Part shown: positions 8,987 through 15,585 of the stretch, piece after piece
How positions within the stretch are numbered: the first letter of the stretch is position 1
Layout: every line of letters begins with the position of its first letter
Origin: Streptomyces sp. ITFR-16
Lineage (GTDB): Bacteria > Actinomycetota > Actinomycetes > Streptomycetales > Streptomycetaceae
Reading direction: 5' to 3'
Length of the DNA: 64,000 nucleotides
Assembly (NCBI RefSeq): GCF_031844705.1
Contig: NZ_CP134609.1
Coordinates: forward strand, 806,001-870,000
The notes under the pieces: model-generated
The model's database searches: none
The model's input: only the letters and a program-made list of their open reading frames with translations
Told to the model about the DNA's origin: nothing
Position numbers and translations under genes: made by a program

Positions 8987-9903
8987 CCCTCTCTACGCGC
9001 TCTTCGCAAGACAACTCCCACCTCGCGCAGCAGGCTGGGCTTGGTGGGTTTGGGCGGTCCGGGCAGTACGTCGAACCCGGCGGCCGCGATCGCGGTGAGG
9101 GCGGCACGCCCCCCTCCCACGAATCCGGCGAGAAGCAGCTTGAGCCTGCCGTGGACGCTACCCACCAGGGGGGTGCCTTCATTCAGCAGATCCCCGGCGC
9201 GTTCCGCCTCGTAGGCAATCAGTGACCGCACCGCCGCGCCCCCGGAGGGGGCCGCCAGGTCGGATTCGGCGACATGGAACCTCGCCATGTCGTCGGCCGG
9301 CAGATAGATCCGGTCGCGGCCGAGGTCCTCGGTGACGTCCTGGAGGTGCTCGACGATCTGCAGTGCGGTGCACACGGCGTCGGAGCGGCGGACGCGCTCG
9401 GGACTCTCGGTTCCGGTGAGCTGGAGGACCAGGCGGCCGACGGGGTTGGCGGAGAGCTCGCAGTAGGCGAGGAGCTCCTCGTACGTCCCGTAGCGGCGGA
9501 CCTTCTGGTCCTGCCGGTTGGCCTCGATGAGGCCGAGGAAGGGTTCGGGGGTGAGCGGGCAGCGCCGCACGGTGGGGCGCAGCGCCTGCATCAGGGGGTG
9601 CTGGGGGCTCTCGCCGGTGGTGGCGAAAACCCGTCGCAGATCGCGTTCCAGCGCGTCCAGCATCGCGAGCCGGTCGTCGCTCTGCGCGGCGTCGAGGCCG
9701 AGGTGGCGGGCGTCGGCGCCGCCGGGGGCGAGGTCGCCGTCACCGATGTCGTCGACGAGGCGGGCGAAGCCGTAGACGGCCATCAGGTCGCCGCGCCAGG
9801 CGCGCGGCAGGAAGAAGGGGGCCACCGGGAAGTTCTCGTCGGCCGCCTTGTCGAGGGTTCCGGGTACGGCGGAATCGAGCCGCGCCTGCCGGGCACGGGT
9901 CAC
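8983..9903 (-). CDS. hpnC: Hydroxysqualene synthase HpnC
   Basis: HpnC converts presqualene diphosphate to hydroxysqualene. The 306-residue protein shows ENFPVAPFFLPRAWR near the N-terminus, typical of HpnC, and the paired Asp-rich motifs ARLVDDIGDGDL (Asp51, Asp52, Asp55) and HLQDVTEDLGRDRIYLP (Asp189, Asp193). It is paralogous to its neighbour HpnD. The start is GTG at 9903; the nearest Shine-Dalgarno candidate (CAGGGCGG) is weak. A 20-codon ORF ends in this start codon, so initiation may rely on coupling. This is the first recognisable enzyme gene of the operon. Confidence 0.93.
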   Translation of the reverse strand: MTRARQARLDSAVPGTLDKAADENFPVAPFFLPRAWRGDLMAVYGFARLVDDIGDGDLAPGGADARHLGLDAAQSDDRLAMLDALERDLRRVFATTGESPQHPLMQALRPTVRRCPLTPEPFLGLIEANRQDQKVRRYGTYEELLAYCELSANPVGRLVLQLTGTESPERVRRSDAVCTALQIVEHLQDVTEDLGRDRIYLPADDMARFHVAESDLAAPSGGAAVRSLIAYEAERAGDLLNEGTPLVGSVHGRLKLLLAGFVGGGRAALTAIAAAGFDVLPGPPKPTKPSLLREVGVVLRRARREG

Positions 9904-9962
9904 TGCGGACCGCCCTGCGCGGGGACGGCGTGAGCACCTCGGAGCTGGAGATCTTCCGTCAT
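9900..9962 (-). CDS. Possible 20-codon leader peptide ahead of hpnC
   Basis: An ATG at 9962 opens the frame MTEDLQLRGAHAVPAQGGPQ and its TGA overlaps the hpnC GTG as GTGA. A GGGAGA lies about 10 bases upstream of the ATG. hpnC itself has only a weak ribosome site, so the small ORF could deliver ribosomes to it by stop-start coupling. The peptide shows no attenuator-like codon run, and I know no family for it. An in-frame extension upstream to 10088 is possible but has no ribosome site. Either this is a leader peptide or the overlap is accidental. Confidence 0.4.
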   Translation of the reverse strand: MTEDLQLRGAHAVPAQGGPQ

Positions 9963-10110
9963 AGCCGTCACATCTCCCGTTCTACACTGCTGACACAAAA
10001 CATCCCATTCCGGACACGCCGCCCGCCCTCCCGAGTGCGGAGGACGGCTACGGGCCGTCCGCCCAGGCGGTATCGCCCCACTTGCCACGAATCAGCACCG
10101 GTACAGCTTA

Positions 10111-10122
10111 CGTTGTACAACG
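10111..10122. promoter_or_regulatory. Perfect 12-bp palindrome, candidate operator
   Basis: CGTTGTACAACG is its own reverse complement. It sits about 150 bp upstream of the leader ATG of the hopanoid operon, in otherwise non-coding DNA. Its GTTGTACAAC core resembles operators of dimeric regulators (GntR or TetR type), but no regulator gene is adjacent, so the binding protein is unknown. A 12-bp palindrome can also arise by chance in 64 kb. Confidence 0.35.
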
Positions 10123-10290
10123 CTCATCCATACGCCGGGGTGCGGGGCGCGAAACAACTCCGCGTAGGTCCGTGCCAACTTTCCCCCCGCTCAGGGGGAT
10201 TGACGTCATCCGGCGGGAGGAGATCTTGCCGGCCGCCGTACGACGAGGCGTGGAGGTCCGGGCCCCGGTCCATGATCCGGACACACACCG

Positions 10291-10322
10291 CGGCCCCCGC
10301 CGGAAGGATCCGGCGGGGGCCG
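10291..10322 (-). terminator. Stem-loop terminator after the TagGH-type transporter
   Basis: A perfect 14-bp stem (CGGCCCCCGCCGGA and its complement) closes on a 4-base loop AGGA, 26 bp downstream of the ATPase stop at 10348. There is no T-run, which is common for streptomycete terminators. Confidence 0.7.
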
Positions 10323-10347
10323 CTGCGCTGCGCGGGGCCGAGGCGCC

Positions 10348-11133
10348 CTACTTGCCGGTCTCCCGCTCGTAGGCCTTGAGGACCTCGTCGGTCGGGCCGT
10401 CCATCAGCAGCTCGCCCTTTTCCAGCCACAGCACACGGTCACAGGTGTCCCTGATCGACTTGTTGCTGTGGCTCACCAGGAAGACCGTGCCGGCCTCCTT
10501 GCGGAGCTCCCGGATGCGCGCCTCGGAGCGGATCTGGAACTTGCGGTCACCGGTGGCCAGCGCCTCGTCGATCATGAGGACGTCGTGGTTCTTGGCGGCC
10601 GCGATGGAGAACCGCAGCCGGGCGGCCATACCGGAGGAGTACGTGCGCATCGGCAGGGTGATGAAGTCGCCCTTCTCGTTGATGCCGGAGAAGTCGACGA
10701 TCTCCTGGTACCGCTCGCGGATCTCCTCGCGGCTCATGCCCATGGCGAGCCCGCCCAGCACCACGTTGCGCTCGCCGGTCAGGTCGCTCATCAGCGCGGC
10801 GTTCACCCCGAGCAGCGAGGGCTGGCCGTCCGTGTAGACCTTGCCGCTCTCGGTGGGCAGCAGACCGGCGATGGCCCGCAGCAGGGTGGACTTGCCGGAG
10901 CCGTTGGTCCCGATGAGGCCGATGGCCTCGCCCCGGTAGGAGGTGAAGGTGACGCCGCGCACGGCGTGCACCTTGCGGACCCCGCGCTCCTCGGCCTTGT
11001 CCCGGCGCAGTATCCGGCTCAGTGCCGCGGTGGCGCCGCCCTTGCCACCGCCGCCGCCGTTGACGCGGTACACGATGTGCACGTCGTCGGCGATCACGGT
11101 GGGGACGCGCCCCGCGGTGTTGTCCTCAGCCAC
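10348..11133 (-). CDS. ABC transporter ATP-binding protein, teichoic-acid/O-antigen export type (TagH-like)
   Basis: This 261-residue ATPase powers export of a lipid-linked glycopolymer with the adjacent permease. Walker A (GTNGSGKST) is near residues 75-83, and Walker B with its D-loop is LMIDEALATGD. The signature motif is YSSGM (165-169) in place of LSGGQ, which is diagnostic of the TagH/Wzt export subfamily. A short C-terminus means it lacks the carbohydrate-binding tail of Wzt. The GTG at 11133 overlaps the permease stop by 8 bp; upstream in-frame codons lie inside the permease gene and are unlikely starts. The exported substrate is unknown. Confidence 0.88.
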   Translation of the reverse strand: MAEDNTAGRVPTVIADDVHIVYRVNGGGGGKGGATAALSRILRRDKAEERGVRKVHAVRGVTFTSYRGEAIGLIGTNGSGKSTLLRAIAGLLPTESGKVYTDGQPSLLGVNAALMSDLTGERNVVLGGLAMGMSREEIRERYQEIVDFSGINEKGDFITLPMRTYSSGMAARLRFSIAAAKNHDVLMIDEALATGDRKFQIRSEARIRELRKEAGTVFLVSHSNKSIRDTCDRVLWLEKGELLMDGPTDEVLKAYERETGK

Positions 11134-12055
11134 GGCCGTACCGTTCCTCTGCCTTCCAGAAGTACACGAAGCCCACGATGCCGACCAGGACGGACCAGGC
11201 GAGCCCGACCGCCCAGACATGCGACGGCAGGTTCTCGGAGCCGTATCCGTCGATCATCGCGAACCGGATCAGGTCCATGTAGATGGCCGCCGGGTTGTAC
11301 TGCAGTACGTCGCCGATCCAGGCCGGCTTCGACGCCAGCATCACCGGGATGGAGAACATGACGCCGGACGCGTACATCCAGGTCCGCATCACGAAGGGCA
11401 TCAGCTGGGCCAGGTCGGGTGTCTTGGCCCCGAGCCGCGCCATGACGAGCGCCAGCCCGGTGTTGAAGAAGAACTGCATCGCCAGGGCGGGGACCACCAG
11501 CAGCCAGGACAGCCGGGGATAGCTGCCGAAGGCCACCGTCACCGCGACCAGCACGATCATCGAGTACAGCAGCTGCTGGAGCTGCTGGAGCGAGAACGAG
11601 ATGGGCAGCGAGGCGCGCGGGAAGTGCAGCGCCCGGACCAGTCCGAGGTTGCCGGAGATCGCGCGGACCCCGGCCATCACCGAGCTCTGGGTGAAGGTGA
11701 AGACGAAGACCCCGGTCACCAGGAACGGGATGAAGACGTCCTGGGTCATCCCCTTCTTCGTGCCGAGGATCAGGCCGAAGATGAGGAAGTACACCGCGGC
11801 GTTCAGGAGCGGGGTGGCCACCTGCCAGAGCTGACCCAGCTTGGCCTGGCTGTACTGCGCGGTCAGCTTGGCCCGGGAGAACGCCATGATGAAGTGGCGC
11901 CGCCCGCGGAGCTGGCGGATGTACTCGAGGAGTCCGGGCCGGGCACCGCTGACCGTCAGACCGTATTTCGCGGCCAGCTCGGCCGCGCTCAGGCCGTCGT
12001 CGGCTGATGGCGGCTTGCTCAGCGCAACCGCACCATCACGGGTTGTGTCACTCAC
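11126..12055 (-). CDS. ABC transporter permease, teichoic-acid/O-antigen export type (TagG-like)
   Basis: The 309-residue protein is an ABC-2 family permease. A cytoplasmic N-terminal region of about 60 residues contains RQLRGRRHFIMAFSRAKLTAQYSQAKLGQLWQ-type amphipathic sequence, and about six hydrophobic segments follow (for example LLNAAVYFLIFGLIL and VLVGIVGFVYFW near the end). This arrangement is typical of TagG/Wzm. It starts with GTG at 12055 and is coupled to the ATPase. A terminator-like structure separates it from the upstream glycosyltransferase gene, so the pair may have its own promoter within about 100 bp, though I see no clear one. Confidence 0.87.
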   Translation of the reverse strand: MSDTTRDGAVALSKPPSADDGLSAAELAAKYGLTVSGARPGLLEYIRQLRGRRHFIMAFSRAKLTAQYSQAKLGQLWQVATPLLNAAVYFLIFGLILGTKKGMTQDVFIPFLVTGVFVFTFTQSSVMAGVRAISGNLGLVRALHFPRASLPISFSLQQLQQLLYSMIVLVAVTVAFGSYPRLSWLLVVPALAMQFFFNTGLALVMARLGAKTPDLAQLMPFVMRTWMYASGVMFSIPVMLASKPAWIGDVLQYNPAAIYMDLIRFAMIDGYGSENLPSHVWAVGLAWSVLVGIVGFVYFWKAEERYGRG

Positions 12056-12124
12056 CAGATGAAACTCTCGTATTCAAAATGCGCAGCCAGTCGCGGGCGC
12101 GGCTCAGGGCGGACAGGTCCCGAT

Positions 12125-12161
12125 AAAAAAATACGCCTCATGCTCCCAGAGGCGAGCCTCT
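12125..12161 (-). terminator. Terminator-like hairpin with U-run after the glycosyltransferase gene
   Basis: Read on the minus strand, GCCTC and GAGGC (loop of 9) are followed three bases later by seven T's. An alternative 6-bp hairpin (AGAGGC/GCCTCT, loop of 2) overlaps it and the stop codon of the gene. The T-run is unusual for this GC content and supports intrinsic termination. The two mutually exclusive hairpins could also act as a weak attenuator between the glycan genes and the exporter. Confidence 0.5.
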
Positions 12162-13045
12162 CAGATGACCGGCGGGCGGCCGAGCCTGGTCAGCCGCCAC
12201 ACCGTACGCCACTTCATCGGGCGCCTGGGTCCGCAGGGCGTCGTCCAGCCTTCCCGGAATCCGGCGAACCATGCCTTCAGCGCCGGGCCGGACGGCCTGC
12301 GCAGCAGGGTCAGCAGCATCCACACGCCGAGGTACACCGGCACCAGGGGCGCGGGCAGGTTGCGGCGGGCCAGCCAGACCCGGTTGCGGGCCACCATGCG
12401 GTGGTAGACGGCGTGCCGGGAGGGGGCCGTGGCGGGATGGTTGAGGACCATGTCGGCGCGGTAGTCGATCAGCCAGCCGGCGTCCAGCGCACGCCAGGCG
12501 AGGTCGGTCTCCTCGTGCGCGTAGAAGAAGTCGCCCGGCAGCGGGCCGACCTCGGCGATGACCCGCGTGCGTACGGCGTTGGCGCCGCCGAGGAACGTCG
12601 TCACGCGGGACGAGCGCATCGGGTCGGCGGCCCGCAGCCTCGGCACGTGGCGGCGCTGGGTGACCCCGGTCTCCGGGTCGGCGATCCGGAAGCTGATGAT
12701 GCCGAGCCGGGGGTCGTCGGCGAACGCCTGGCGGCACAGCTCCGCGGTGTCGGTCAGGGGCAGGTGCCCGTCGTCGTCGAGGAAGAGCAGCGCGTCCACG
12801 TCGGCGCCGGACGGCCCGAAGGCCTCGATGCCCACGTTGCGGCCGCCCGGGATGCCCAGGTTCTCCGGCAGCTCGACGGTCCGTACCCCGGCGGGGACGT
12901 CGGGGACGGGCGAGCCGTTGCCGACGACGACCACCTCGATCCGGTCGCCCTTCTGTGCGGCGACCGAATCGAGCAGGGCGCGCAGCTCGGCCGGGCGGTT
13001 GCCCATCGTGATGACGACCGCGCCGAGTTTCATGGGGGTGCTCAC
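12161..13045 (-). CDS. Family 2 glycosyltransferase
   Basis: The 294-residue protein has a GT-A fold pattern: LGAVVITMGNRPAELRALLDSV at the N-terminus (nucleotide site), PENLGIPGGRNVGIEAF, and an acidic LLFLDDDGHLP that should hold the metal and nucleotide-sugar. A C-terminal amphipathic tail (RNLPAPLVPVYLGVWMLLTLLRRP) suggests membrane association, as in rhamnosyltransferase-like enzymes. The start is GTG at 13045, overlapping the CDP-alcohol transferase stop as GTGA; an ATG four codons later is an alternative. Context suggests it decorates or extends the product of the adjacent polyol-phosphate genes. The sugar donor cannot be inferred. Confidence 0.88.
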   Translation of the reverse strand: MSTPMKLGAVVITMGNRPAELRALLDSVAAQKGDRIEVVVVGNGSPVPDVPAGVRTVELPENLGIPGGRNVGIEAFGPSGADVDALLFLDDDGHLPLTDTAELCRQAFADDPRLGIISFRIADPETGVTQRRHVPRLRAADPMRSSRVTTFLGGANAVRTRVIAEVGPLPGDFFYAHEETDLAWRALDAGWLIDYRADMVLNHPATAPSRHAVYHRMVARNRVWLARRNLPAPLVPVYLGVWMLLTLLRRPSGPALKAWFAGFREGWTTPCGPRRPMKWRTVWRLTRLGRPPVI

Positions 13046-13821
13046 TTCAGCCTGCTCGATGCCAGGACCGACACGAGGTGCAGAAGCGTCTGCAGCAGCG
13101 CGATGCCGGCCAGGACCGCGACCGCGAGACGGCTGAAGAAGAGGTCGTCGCGGACCGCGTCCAGCACCGCCGCGACCAGGATCACCAGGGACGCCTCGAC
13201 ACACAGGATCAGCCGGTGGAACTTGAGCGCGCCGGCGGCGCGGCGGGCGAGCGCCATGCCGGAGGAGCGCGGCTCGGAGGCCGCCTCCTTGACCGGCGGC
13301 AGTCCGCCCTGGTGGCGGGCGACACCGACGAGGTCGGTCTCGGCCTTGATCAGGATGGCGCCCAGGGCCGCGAGGGTCCCCAGGAAGGCCCACAGCCAGT
13401 CGATCCGGCCGCTGCCCCACAGGTCGGCGGCGCGCAGGCCGAAGCCGACCAGTACCGCCGCGTCGCAGAGGTAGGCGCCGACCCGGTCGAGGTAGACCCC
13501 GCCGAGCGAGAACTGCTTCTTCCAGCGGGCCAGCTCGCCGTCGACGCAGTCGAGCAGCAGATAGAGCTGGACCATGAGCACGCCGAGCAGCGCGCCGGGG
13601 ATGCCCGGCACGAGCAGGGCCGGGGCGGCGAGCACACCGGCGACCGTCATCAGATAGGTCAGCTGGTTGGGCGTGACCCTGGTGTTCACCAGGTACCGGT
13701 CCACACGCAGCGAGACCTCGCGCATGTAGATCCGGCCCGCCCAGTGCTCGCCGCTGCGCCGGTCCTTGACGCCCGGGGGGTGAACGACCGGACGAAGTTC
13801 AGCTACTGATGGTCTTGGCAT
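13042..13821 (-). CDS. CDP-alcohol phosphatidyltransferase family protein with altered catalytic motif
   Basis: This 259-residue membrane protein should move a phospho-alcohol from a CDP-activated donor to an acceptor. The family motif reads DCVDGELARW (Asp91, Asp94, Gly95, Ala98, Arg99) then GGVYLDRVGA (Gly108, Asp112). The fourth Asp of the canonical DX2DGX2ARX8GX3DX3D, thought to be the catalytic base, is Ala116 here; Asp120 lies four residues later. About six hydrophobic segments follow. The ATG at 13821 overlaps the dehydrogenase-like gene by 23 bp. It may use an alternative base, work with the larger homologue nearby, or be inactive. Confidence 0.82.
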   Translation of the reverse strand: MPRPSVAELRPVVHPPGVKDRRSGEHWAGRIYMREVSLRVDRYLVNTRVTPNQLTYLMTVAGVLAAPALLVPGIPGALLGVLMVQLYLLLDCVDGELARWKKQFSLGGVYLDRVGAYLCDAAVLVGFGLRAADLWGSGRIDWLWAFLGTLAALGAILIKAETDLVGVARHQGGLPPVKEAASEPRSSGMALARRAAGALKFHRLILCVEASLVILVAAVLDAVRDDLFFSRLAVAVLAGIALLQTLLHLVSVLASSRLK

Positions 13822-14860
13822 AGTCGGCGTACGCGTCCCTGATCTGGTCGGTGGACAGGTTGAGGTGTTCCAGGACCGTGAAGCGCCCCGGACGGGTCTG
13901 CGGCGCGTAGTCGACGGCCTGGACGAATTCGTCGGGGCTGAAGCCGATCTCCTCGGGCAGGACCGGCAGTCCGTGCCGGCGCAGCACCTCGGCGAAGAGG
14001 CCCGACTCCTCGTGGGCGCCGCGCAGGTGCATGGCGAAGGCGGCGCCGAGGCCGACCTGCTCGCCGTGGCTGGCGGCCCGCTTGGGGAAGAGCAGGTCGA
14101 AGGCGTGGCTGATCTCGTGGCAGGCGCCGGAGGAGGGCCGGGTGTCGCCGCTGATCGAGATGGCGATGCCGGAGAGCACCAGCGACTCGGCGAGGACGGT
14201 GAGGAACTCGTCGTCCGCGACGGTGCCGGGGTGGCGCAGGACGGCCTCGCCCGCGGTACGGGCCATGGCGGCGGCCAGTCCGTCGATCTGCTCGTGGTTG
14301 ACCTCGTGCGAGAGCTCCCAGTCCGCGATCGCGGAGATGTTGGAGATCGCGTCACCGATGCCGGAGCGCACGAAGCGGTCCGGGGCCTCGCGGATCACCG
14401 AGAGGTCGATGACCATGGCGATCGGCATCGGGACACCGTAGGAGCCCCGGCCGTTGTCGTTGTCCAGGGTCGCGACGGGCGAGCAGAGGCCGTCGTGGGC
14501 GAGGTTGGTGGCGACCGAGACCAGCGGCAGGCCGACCCGGGCCGCGGCGTACTTCGCCACGTCGATGATCTTGCCGCCGCCGAGGCCGACCACGGCGTCG
14601 TAGCGCTTGCCCTTGATGTCGTCGGCCAGCTTGACCGCGGCGTCGATGTTGCCGCCGCCCACGCAGTACCAGTCGGCGCCCGGCAGGGCCGGTGCGAGCT
14701 TCTCGCGCAGGGCCTGTCCGGAGCCGCCGCTGATCGCGACGGCGAGCTTGCCGGAGGCGGAGATCCGCTGGTCGGCGAGGAGCCCGGCCAGGTCGTCCAT
14801 GGCGCCCCGGCTGATGTCGACGAAGACCGGGGAGGGGATGAGACGGGTCAGTACCGGCAC
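13799..14860 (-). CDS. Iron-containing alcohol dehydrogenase family, sn-glycerol-1-phosphate dehydrogenase-like (AraM/EgsA)
   Basis: The 353-residue protein resembles AraM/EgsA enzymes, which reduce dihydroxyacetone phosphate to sn-glycerol-1-phosphate, the archaeal-type glycerol stereoisomer. Seen: VGLGGGKIIDVAKYAAARVGLPLVSVAT (NAD(P) site around residues 93-120), AHDG just after it, and metal-ligand candidates in GACHEISHAFD and ASHGEQVG. It starts at GTG 14860, overlapping the nucleotidyltransferase by 13 bp. Being flanked by a nucleotidyltransferase and CDP-alcohol transferases implies that its product is activated and transferred. Related cyclases such as dehydroquinate-synthase-like proteins are less likely given the AraM-type motifs. 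Confidence 0.82.
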   Translation of the reverse strand: MPVLTRLIPSPVFVDISRGAMDDLAGLLADQRISASGKLAVAISGGSGQALREKLAPALPGADWYCVGGGNIDAAVKLADDIKGKRYDAVVGLGGGKIIDVAKYAAARVGLPLVSVATNLAHDGLCSPVATLDNDNGRGSYGVPMPIAMVIDLSVIREAPDRFVRSGIGDAISNISAIADWELSHEVNHEQIDGLAAAMARTAGEAVLRHPGTVADDEFLTVLAESLVLSGIAISISGDTRPSSGACHEISHAFDLLFPKRAASHGEQVGLGAAFAMHLRGAHEESGLFAEVLRRHGLPVLPEEIGFSPDEFVQAVDYAPQTRPGRFTVLEHLNLSTDQIRDAYADYAKTISS

Positions 14861-15585
14861 GCGATCTCCCTGCCCTTCGCGAGGTCGTCGTGGTTGTCGA
14901 TCTCGACCCAGGTGACCTCGCCGATGGGGGCCACGTCGACGGTGAAGCCGCGGTTGACGAGCTCCTGGTAGCCGTCCTCGTAGTACAGGTCGGGGTCGCG
15001 CTCGAACGTGGTCTTCAGCGCGTCGGCCAGCTCCTCGGCGGCCTCGGCCTCGATGAGGGTGACGCCGATGTACTCACCGGTGGCCTCGGCCGGGTCCATC
15101 AGCTTGGTGATCCGCCGGACGCCCTTGCCGTCCTCGGCGACGACCTTCATCTCCTCGTCGGCGAGGTTCTTGACCGTGTCGAGGGCGAGGATGATCTTCT
15201 GGCCCTTGCCGCGCGCGGCCAGCAGCGTCTTCTCGACGGAGACGGGGTGCACGGTGTCGCCGTTGGCGAGGATCACGCCGCGCTTGAGCACCTCACGGGC
15301 GCACCACAGGGAGTAGGCGTTGTTCCACTCCTCGGCCTTGTCGTTGTCGACGAGGGTGAGCTCGATGCCGTACGTCGCCTCCAGCTCCTCCTTGCGGGCG
15401 TAGACGGCCTCCTTGCGGTAGCCGACGACGATCGCGACCTCGGTGAGCCCGATCTCGGCGAAGTTGGCGAGAGTGAGGTCGAGCACGGTCTTCTCGCCGT
15501 CCACCGGCACGAGTGCCTTGGGGAGCGTGTCGGTGTAGGGGCGCAGACGCCGGCCGGCGCCGGCTGCCAGTACGAGGCCGATCAT
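14848..15585 (-). CDS. NTP transferase (phosphocholine/inositol-phosphate cytidylyltransferase-like)
   Basis: The 245-residue protein begins MIGLVLAAGAGRRLRPYTD, the G-X-G-X-R pyrophosphorylase signature, followed by PKALVPV with the substrate-side Lys. It has an ILANGDTVHP metal-binding Asp near residue 120 and EIDNHDDLAKGR at the C-terminus, typical of small cytidylyltransferases such as LicC or inositol-1-phosphate cytidylyltransferase. The ATG at 15585 overlaps the preceding gene as ATGA. With a G1P-dehydrogenase-like enzyme and CDP-alcohol transferases around it, the likely job is making a CDP-polyol. The specific polyol and nucleotide are inferred, not shown. Confidence 0.85.
   Translation of the reverse strand: MIGLVLAAGAGRRLRPYTDTLPKALVPVDGEKTVLDLTLANFAEIGLTEVAIVVGYRKEAVYARKEELEATYGIELTLVDNDKAEEWNNAYSLWCAREVLKRGVILANGDTVHPVSVEKTLLAARGKGQKIILALDTVKNLADEEMKVVAEDGKGVRRITKLMDPAEATGEYIGVTLIEAEAAEELADALKTTFERDPDLYYEDGYQELVNRGFTVDVAPIGEVTWVEIDNHDDLAKGREIACRY

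Larger units (their letters stand above)
9963..10347. other. Intergenic region upstream of the hopanoid operon
   Basis: About 385 bp without a supported gene. It must hold the minus-strand promoter of the hopanoid operon. A possible -10 (TAGAAC, read on the minus strand at 9979-9984) is visible, but I find no matching -35, and its start point would fall on the putative leader ribosome site. The region also holds a perfect 12-bp palindrome at 10111-10122 and the terminator of the adjacent ABC transporter operon at 10291-10322. It is somewhat A/T-richer than its surroundings near 9980-10010. Confidence 0.5.

Noticed and set aside
9979..9984. TAGAAC as -10 of the hopanoid promoter
   Set aside because: No acceptable -35 at 16-18 bp, and the implied start would remove the leader ribosome site; kept only as a remark in the intergenic entry.
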